The notes under the pieces are model-generated. The model saw nothing but the letters and a program-made list of their open reading frames with translations. It was not told the DNA's origin and ran no database searches. Below, one piece after another: positions 7,211-12,193 of a DNA stretch of 12,193 nucleotides. Position 1 is the first letter of the stretch; every line of letters begins with the position of its first letter. This DNA is from Allomuricauda sp. (GTDB taxonomy: Bacteria > Bacteroidota > Bacteroidia > Flavobacteriales > Flavobacteriaceae). Location: the NCBI GenBank assembly GCA_028289745.1, contig JANQOD010000157.1:1-12193 (forward strand), given 5' to 3'. The position numbers and the translations under genes are program-made.

Positions 7211-8575
7211 TTAATCTTCAAAGGACCATAAGTCTACATCGAGCAGATGGCCACCTTGTGCGGCGATGGCGGCTTCATAAGCTGCTGTATTTGATAGTCG
7301 TTCTGAATCAGGATACAGAAATCTTCTCGGAACAACGCCACTTGGGTTACTACCATTGACCCCTTCAGAATTGGGTGTGATGGCAGGAAAACCGGTTCTT
7401 CTAAAATCATTCCAAGCTTGTGTCGGATTTGAACCGTACATCGCTTTATATTTTTCAACGATGATGGTTTCAAGATCAGAACCAGTGACCGTGGCCAAAT
7501 AGGTGTCAATGTCAGCATCTGCTATTCCCAAATACTGCATGTTTGACCTTATTGCTTCTTCTAAAGCAGGTACAGGATTACCTCCAGTTCTCGAAAGTGC
7601 TTCCGCCTCTATAAACTTCAATTCCCAAAAAGAAATAAGAGGTGATGGAGAATCAAACTGTGCCCAGAACAATTCTGGGTTGTTATTTTGAAAATAGAGT
7701 TGATCGCCATCAACATTCGGAGTCATGTATTTCAACTTTCTTGGATCACCGTCCGTAAGACTGTCAAAAAACGGGTCTATAATAAGGGTATTTGGTCTTT
7801 GAACACCGAAAAGTGCCAATGGATGGGCACCATTCGTGGTATTCTCAAATATAAAGAACGGAGCGGAACCATTGCTGGAGAATGCATCAGCCAATTCCGC
7901 CAATGCTTTTGTTGAAGCATTCGCATCCCTTTTGCTCAATTGCATATAAAAGCGGGCTTTCAGGGCATGGGCAGTAGCTATCCAATCTGCTTCCACCAAA
8001 TCACCTAGGGGCCCTTGCGGGTCAGCTTGGTTGAAATCGCTTATAGCATCATCCAATAGTTGCTGTATCGTATTGTAGATTTCTTGTTGTGAATCATAGC
8101 CCGGAGCCAGATTATCTGCACCCTGAAATGCTTCACTGTAAGGAATATCTCCCCAAAAGTTGGTTGCTATGCCCAAATTTACCGCCAAGTAAATTCTGGC
8201 AAGACCCCTGGTATGGGGAACGTCTCCTTGGGCCGTCGCCCTTTCGATCATATCAACACAATCTCTCATGGATCCGGTGTACAGACCAAATTCCCAAAAA
8301 TTGGCAAGTGTGCCTTCATCGACCGCATATTGCGTAAATGCTACCTGCTGTGCGTCAAAACCAACGAACTGCTGCATAAAGATACCTGCCAATCGTCCCG
8401 CACCTGAAACAAGGTTTCTATGGGTTTGTGTCTGCATTGTTGGCGTAATGGCCACAAGGCTGACATTTTCACCGCCGGGGCGTCCTGGGTCCAAGTTTGT
8501 ATCGCCAAAATCATCGCAACCGGCGATAAAAGCGATAAACACTAAAATCAAAGATATATTAAAGTACTTTTTCAT
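7211..8575 (-). CDS. SusD/RagB-like nutrient-binding outer-membrane lipoprotein
   Basis: A 454-aa partner of the TonB-dependent transporter encoded just upstream; SusD-type proteins form the lid over the SusC barrel and capture the substrate at the cell surface. It has a lipoprotein signal ending F-I-A-G-C20, followed by D-D-F, consistent with surface export. The body fits the SusD-like_2 type: TQTHRNLVSGAGRLAGIFMQQ near the N-terminus, NFWGDIPYSEAFQG (about 139-152), tetratricopeptide-like helices (SDFNQADP..., ATAHALKARFYMQL), FWELKFIEAEAL, and the C-terminal AWNDFRRTGFP and PRRFLYPDSE blocks. The start is 10 bases after the SusC stop, with a run of eight A residues just before the ATG as an A-rich translation-initiation region. 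The ligand (glycan, peptide or other) cannot be told from the sequence. Confidence 0.93.
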   Translation of the reverse strand: MKKYFNISLILVFIAFIAGCDDFGDTNLDPGRPGGENVSLVAITPTMQTQTHRNLVSGAGRLAGIFMQQFVGFDAQQVAFTQYAVDEGTLANFWEFGLYTGSMRDCVDMIERATAQGDVPHTRGLARIYLAVNLGIATNFWGDIPYSEAFQGADNLAPGYDSQQEIYNTIQQLLDDAISDFNQADPQGPLGDLVEADWIATAHALKARFYMQLSKRDANASTKALAELADAFSSNGSAPFFIFENTTNGAHPLALFGVQRPNTLIIDPFFDSLTDGDPRKLKYMTPNVDGDQLYFQNNNPELFWAQFDSPSPLISFWELKFIEAEALSRTGGNPVPALEEAIRSNMQYLGIADADIDTYLATVTGSDLETIIVEKYKAMYGSNPTQAWNDFRRTGFPAITPNSEGVNGSNPSGVVPRRFLYPDSERLSNTAAYEAAIAAQGGHLLDVDLWSFED

Positions 8576-8585
8576 GTTTTTTTTG

Positions 8586-11500
8586 TTAAAATGTTACTCT
8601 TAGGGCAACAGAATAGCTCTCGGTTAAAGGTTGGTTGAAATAATCAAGACCAATACCGTTCGAGTCTCCTGTAAGGTTGGTTTCTGGGTCAATTCCTGGA
8701 TAATCGGTCTCTACCCAAATATTTCTACCCGCAAGCGTCAACGAAGCATCACTGATACCAATTTGTTCAGTGAATTTTCGGGGTAATGCATATGTCAAGG
8801 CCAATTCTCTGAGCTTCATGAACGTACCATCAAAAACATAATCTTCAGCAACACCGCCGAAACCATAGCGAATCCATCTATTGGCACCTAGGCCGCCTGC
8901 TGGGTCAGCATAGGCAACAGCTGTTGTATTGGGCTGTCCGTCTGATTGTCGAACACCTTGAACGACGTACGTGCCTTCCCTTAGATCTCCAGTGGTTTTT
9001 GATACACCGAAGTAGTCCAATATACCACAGGTTCCGCACCATACATCACCGCCATCACGATAATCTATCAATGCGGTAAGGGTTAGGTTTTTATAGGTTA
9101 TCGTGTTGCGAACTCCCAAAGTAAAATTAGGAATTGGGTCACCGATCACACCATTCGTGGGGTCGGCAATTGCAAGTCCGTTATCATCGACCAATTGATT
9201 CCCATTTTCATCCCTTAGCCAACGATTGCCGAAAATAGCACCGTAAGACTCACCGGGCACAGCTCTTGAAGAAGTGGAGGTAAAGCCATTTAACAATATG
9301 GGCTCTATACCTTCTACCAGTTCTTCCACTACGTTATCAAACTGGGTGTAGTTCAAATTGATGTCCCAGTTGAAGTTTTCAGATTTGATGGGCGTGATGT
9401 TCGCCGTGATTTCTATACCATCGTTCGAGATTACCCCAGCATTGATCACCCTATTGGTAAAACCTGTTGTCGCTGGTTGGGTAATCGGAATGATTTGGTC
9501 TCTGGTTTCTTTATCATAATAGGCGATATCAAGTGTAAGCCGATTATCGAAAAAGCGAAATTCAGCACCAATCTCAAACTCAGTGGTTTCTTCAGGCTTT
9601 ATTTCATCATTTCCAAGTTGTGATGATCTTTCAAAAGCTACATTTCCAAACAGTGGGAATTGATTGGCAGAGATGAATCCATCACCGCCTGCCGATCCGG
9701 TACCGTAATATGTTTCAGTTGAAAAAATCGGGGCATCGTTACCTGTTCTACCCCAAGACCCCCTGAGCTTACCATAATTGAACCAAGAACTGGTATCAAA
9801 GAGTTCAGAAAACACAAAACTACCACCAAAACTATAGCTTTGGAAACTATTGTTGTCTTGTGGTAAGGTCGAAGACCAGTCATTTCTCAAAGCGGCATTC
9901 AAGAATAGGGTATTGTTATATCCTAATGTCGCTTGAGATAGTACAGCTCGCAACTCTCTTTGTTGATATAATTCTTGATTGACTTGTGATGCCGTATTGG
10001 AAACATGGAAGAACCCAGGTATGGTAAGACCAAAACCATCTGTTCTTCTAATCACTCTTCTATTTCTATAATGGTCGAAACCAGTGGTGAAACCTAAATT
10101 CCATTTGTCGCTTAGATCTTTATTTATGATAAATAAGAGCTGACTGGTGATATCTTCATTGGTTTCATCCCTATCGGTCATGTTACCATTGGCATCATCT
10201 GCAGAACCCACATCGATTCCTAATTTTCTGCTATCATTGAACCAATCGTAGCCATACATACCTTTTATGGTCAACCAATCGGTTACTTGCCAATTGACCT
10301 GAAGGTTACCTATGAACCTGTTGACATCATCAAAAGAAGGGTTACGGGATACGGTCCAGTAAGGGTTATCATAAATACCGGCCCTATAGCTTCTTTGTGA
10401 ACCATCTGGAACAACATAAGCACTTGGATCATTTGCCGCGGCGCTGCCTGTGAGCCCATTACCGTTATCGAAAGTTGGTGTTGTTCTCAAGAGCCCCAAC
10501 ATGATACCAGAAATATTAGATCCTCTTTGCACCCTTCGACCTCCAGAATTGATCCATGTGCCACTGGCAAAAAGATTGATATCATCTGTCAAATCAGCTG
10601 ATATATTTGAGCGGAAAGAAGTTCTTCCAAATTTTTCCGTTGGAGAAATACCGGTCTGTTCCATTTTCCCACCCGAAACAAAATACTTGATTTTATCTGT
10701 TCCACCACTGATGGAAACATTTACATCAGACAAAATACCCGTCTTGAAAAAAGTACTGTTGTCATAGGCTCTTGCCGGCGTTCCGTTTCCAGTGCCCCGG
10801 GGTACCAAACGCCCATCATTGTCATAGGGATAGGCAGAGCCATCAAATTCAAGATCGGCGATGGCAGGCCCCCAACTGAACCCTTCAAATGTATCAGGTC
10901 CTCTCCAAGTAAGTGCGCCTCCGACAGGCCTACCCTGGGCATACTCTTTTTGCAATGCGGGCAAACGGTTGACCTGGGTAAAGGCTATGTTCGATGTAAC
11001 GGTTATTTTCGGTTTTCCGAGTTTACCTGATTTGGTCGTAATCAAAATCACACCGTTTGCAGCTCGAAGGCCGTACAGTGTTTGGGCGGCTACCCCTTTA
11101 AGGATACTTATCGAAGCTATGTCATTTTGATTGATGTCGATTGCCCTGTTCGAGTTATCGGTTCCTCCCACACCATTGAGCGAAGAACTATCATCGACCG
11201 GCACACCATCAATTACATACAACGGGCTGTTGTTTCTAGTCACCGATGTACTACCTCTTACCCGAATGTTCGCTGACGCACCTACCGAACCAGAAGAAGT
11301 GGTAACCTGAACACCTGCAGCTTTTGAGGCCAATGCACTTGCGATGTTTACCTCATTGGTATTCTCGAGTTCTTCGGCTTCAACGCCTTGAACGGCGTAC
11401 GAAAGTTCCCTAGGCTTTGATTTTAGGCCAAGGGCGGTCACAACCACTTCTTCAAGTGCCTGTGCATCTTCCTCCATCTGCACATTGATTACGTTGCCCG

Positions 11501-11759
11501 CACCTACAGTGCGCCGTTCATTTTTTTGGCCGATGTAGGTAAATAAAAGTGTTTGGCCGGGGCTTGCGGAAACAGCGTAATTTCCGTCAAAATCTGTTTG
11601 CGTGCCGGTCGACGTTCCTTCAACGACGATGTTTACACCAGGCAGTGGCAGTCCATTTTGGTCGGTCACCGTACCTGTAATCGTCTTGTCTTGCGCAAAG
11701 GAAATATGCACAAAGAACGCCAATAGCAGCGTTAACAATCCATTAAGTTTTGTTCTCAT
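8586..11759 (-). CDS. SusC/RagA-family TonB-linked outer-membrane transporter
   Basis: A 1057-aa TonB-dependent importer, a normal size for the family. In order: a signal peptide (1-22, cut after S-F-A), a carboxypeptidase regulatory-like domain (about 25-95; ITGTVTDQNGLPLPGVNI, DFDGNYAV), a TonB-box-like EEVVVTALG (103-111), the plug (about 115-245; VRGSTSV, PLYVIDGVPV, LKGVAAQTLYGLRAANGVILITT) and a long beta-barrel with the family's late blocks (WGRTGNDA, KPEETTEFEIG, LREGTYVVQGV), ending in V-A-L-R-V-T-F with the terminal Phe used for barrel assembly. The first gene of a two-gene unit with the SusD-like lipoprotein. It carries WCGTC at 907-911 in a predicted loop where relatives usually have no cysteines. 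Energised uptake via TonB-ExbBD is family knowledge; the substrate is unknown. Confidence 0.95.
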   Translation of the reverse strand: MRTKLNGLLTLLLAFFVHISFAQDKTITGTVTDQNGLPLPGVNIVVEGTSTGTQTDFDGNYAVSASPGQTLLFTYIGQKNERRTVGAGNVINVQMEEDAQALEEVVVTALGLKSKPRELSYAVQGVEAEELENTNEVNIASALASKAAGVQVTTSSGSVGASANIRVRGSTSVTRNNSPLYVIDGVPVDDSSSLNGVGGTDNSNRAIDINQNDIASISILKGVAAQTLYGLRAANGVILITTKSGKLGKPKITVTSNIAFTQVNRLPALQKEYAQGRPVGGALTWRGPDTFEGFSWGPAIADLEFDGSAYPYDNDGRLVPRGTGNGTPARAYDNSTFFKTGILSDVNVSISGGTDKIKYFVSGGKMEQTGISPTEKFGRTSFRSNISADLTDDINLFASGTWINSGGRRVQRGSNISGIMLGLLRTTPTFDNGNGLTGSAAANDPSAYVVPDGSQRSYRAGIYDNPYWTVSRNPSFDDVNRFIGNLQVNWQVTDWLTIKGMYGYDWFNDSRKLGIDVGSADDANGNMTDRDETNEDITSQLLFIINKDLSDKWNLGFTTGFDHYRNRRVIRRTDGFGLTIPGFFHVSNTASQVNQELYQQRELRAVLSQATLGYNNTLFLNAALRNDWSSTLPQDNNSFQSYSFGGSFVFSELFDTSSWFNYGKLRGSWGRTGNDAPIFSTETYYGTGSAGGDGFISANQFPLFGNVAFERSSQLGNDEIKPEETTEFEIGAEFRFFDNRLTLDIAYYDKETRDQIIPITQPATTGFTNRVINAGVISNDGIEITANITPIKSENFNWDINLNYTQFDNVVEELVEGIEPILLNGFTSTSSRAVPGESYGAIFGNRWLRDENGNQLVDDNGLAIADPTNGVIGDPIPNFTLGVRNTITYKNLTLTALIDYRDGGDVWCGTCGILDYFGVSKTTGDLREGTYVVQGVRQSDGQPNTTAVAYADPAGGLGANRWIRYGFGGVAEDYVFDGTFMKLRELALTYALPRKFTEQIGISDASLTLAGRNIWVETDYPGIDPETNLTGDSNGIGLDYFNQPLTESYSVALRVTF

Positions 11760-11775
11760 TTTAAGATTATTTGAA

Positions 11776-11790
11776 TTAGCTAGGGGCTAA
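11776..11790. repeat. short inverted repeat in the susC leader
   Basis: TTAGC (11776-11780) and GCTAA (11786-11790) flank a 5-base centre, 16 bases before the susC start on the - strand and downstream of its likely -7 box. It could form a small leader hairpin. Five base pairs is weak and may be chance in A/T-rich DNA. Confidence 0.25.
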
Positions 11791-11814
11791 AATCATAATT
11801 TCATGTTAATAATC

Positions 11815-11822
11815 CAAACTTA
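11815..11822 (-). promoter_or_regulatory. probable -7 box of the susC/susD promoter
   Basis: Read on the - strand this is TAAGTTTG, an exact TAnnTTTG match. It lies 56 bases before the susC ATG, which would give a leader of roughly 50 bases. No TTG sits 17-23 bases further upstream, so either the -33 region is weak or transcription needs an activator (inference). Confidence 0.55.
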
Positions 11823-12097
11823 TTTTAATAAAATTTTAAGGGGGGCTTTATAATTAGAGGGGTGATAGGTTTTCGGAAGTTTATTGGAATCAATTCAAAG
11901 GATATTGTTTTTTGTTTTCCATCAACCACAACACAAGTAGTTCTCGATCTTGAAGCGCCTATTTATTCAAGATAGGGTTGTTTTATCTGTTTAGATGGTG
12001 TGCGTTTATTTGATGGCTATGTGCTTTAATATATAAGGTATAGGGTGTTAATTTGTAACTAAAAAGTCTTTGAGTTGGGAAAATTGTTTTTTCCCTA
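11823..12097. other. A/T-rich intergenic stretch between the divergent susC and rpsL promoters
   Basis: No open frame with a plausible start, no RNA gene and no convincing repeat is visible here. It includes a G-run (11840-11845) and several A/T-rich tracts that may act as upstream promoter or regulator-binding sequence for either gene. I see nothing specific enough to name. Confidence 0.5.
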
Positions 12098-12128
12098 TTT
12101 GAATTATTCTTAAATATCACTACATTTG
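12098..12128 (+). promoter_or_regulatory. Bacteroidota-type promoter of rpsL (str operon)
   Basis: A -33 element TTTG (12098-12101), a 19-base spacer and a -7 element TACATTTG (12121-12128) match the Bacteroidota primary-sigma consensus TTTG-N17-23-TAnnTTTG exactly. Transcription would start near 12131-12134, about 40 bases before the rpsL ATG. This is the best promoter match in the window and fits a highly expressed ribosomal-protein operon. Confidence 0.85.
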
Positions 12129-12131
12129 CAG

Positions 12132-12152
12132 CCCTCAAAATGAGGGTTTTTT
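12132..12152 (+). promoter_or_regulatory. hairpin plus T-run at the 5' end of the rpsL leader
   Basis: CCCTCA (12132-12137) and TGAGGG (12141-12146) pair perfectly around an AAA loop and are followed by six T residues. It begins about where transcription should start, so the rpsL mRNA would open with this stem. It has terminator form but is too close to the start site to stop its own transcript in the usual way; a role in mRNA stability or start-site control is a guess. Confidence 0.55.
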
Positions 12153-12171
12153 ATTTTAACAAGAGAATTTA

Positions 12172-12193
12172 ATGCCAACAATTTCACAATTAG
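12172..12193 (+). CDS. rpsL: 30S ribosomal protein S12, first 7 codons (continues past window)
   Basis: Only ATG CCA ACA ATT TCA CAA TTA plus one base are inside the window, reading M-P-T-I-S-Q-L. This is the standard N-terminus of Bacteroidota S12 (MPTISQLVRKGR...). S12 is the decoding-centre protein of the small subunit and the usual first gene of the str operon (rpsL, rpsG, fusA). The strong promoter 44-74 bases upstream and the short leader support the call; without them seven residues would be thin evidence. The start has no strong Shine-Dalgarno, only A/G-rich AACAAGAGAA, normal for this phylum. Confidence 0.87.

Noticed and set aside
8576..8585. Run of eight A (on the - strand) between susC and susD as a phase-variable tract.
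   Set aside because: It is outside the coding sequence, so slippage would not shift a frame, and A-rich sequence before starts is normal in Bacteroidota.
8089..8603. Several overlapping open frames on the + strand opposite the SusD gene.
   Set aside because: They lie entirely antisense to a well-supported gene, have no recognisable domain or upstream signal, and look like chance openings.
11884..11898. Imperfect palindrome TTGGAATCAATTCAA in the susC-rpsL gap.
   Set aside because: One internal mismatch and one wobble in A/T-rich DNA; nothing beyond chance and no second copy seen.
1..12193. Defence system, prophage, insertion sequence, CRISPR array, tRNA or retroelement.
   Set aside because: No transposase, integrase, reverse transcriptase, nuclease cassette, direct-repeat array or tRNA-like cloverleaf was found; nearly all bases are covered by recognised core or envelope genes.

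Overview
The window looks like chromosomal DNA from a marine-type member of the Flavobacteriaceae (Bacteroidota). The evidence is a SusC/SusD outer-membrane pair, promoter boxes of the Bacteroidota type (TTTG, then TAnnTTTG) instead of sigma-70 boxes, A/T-rich translation starts without strong Shine-Dalgarno sequences, a surface-lipoprotein-like start (C-SDE), and protein sequences of flavobacterial flavour throughout. The genus cannot be fixed from the sequence alone.

Left part (1-4326, all + strand). The window opens inside a polysaccharide-deacetylase-like protein (N-terminus missing). A YjjG-type HAD nucleotidase overlaps its stop by 8 bases. After a 56-base gap come three genes for uncharacterised envelope proteins: a small lipoprotein, a DUF5723-like beta-barrel candidate and a secreted two-domain protein. 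The first two overlap by ATGA. The second and third are separated by 13 bases and bridged by a strong inverted repeat.

Middle part (4323-7133) holds conserved housekeeping genes packed tightly: rarA (- strand, replication-fork AAA+ ATPase), a rhomboid intramembrane protease (+) diverging from rarA, and rlmB (-, 23S rRNA Gm2251 methyltransferase). Both convergent junctions have overlapping stop codons.

Right part (7152-12193). A SusC/SusD outer-membrane nutrient-uptake pair lies on the - strand. It ends in a strong intrinsic terminator just before rlmB and starts from a promoter-like box about 56 bases before susC. No glycoside hydrolase, peptidase or regulator accompanies it inside the window, so its substrate cannot be named. 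The last 22 bases are the start of rpsL (ribosomal protein S12, MPTISQL), the likely first gene of the str operon, with a textbook Bacteroidota promoter and a small leader hairpin.

No tRNA, rRNA, CRISPR, insertion sequence, phage or defence module was seen. Most of the window is ordinary core genome. The points most worth a second look are the inverted repeat at 3437-3464, the three-gene envelope set, the loss of expected histidines in the deacetylase-like fragment, a WCGTC motif in SusC, and the regulatory layout around rlmB and rpsL.
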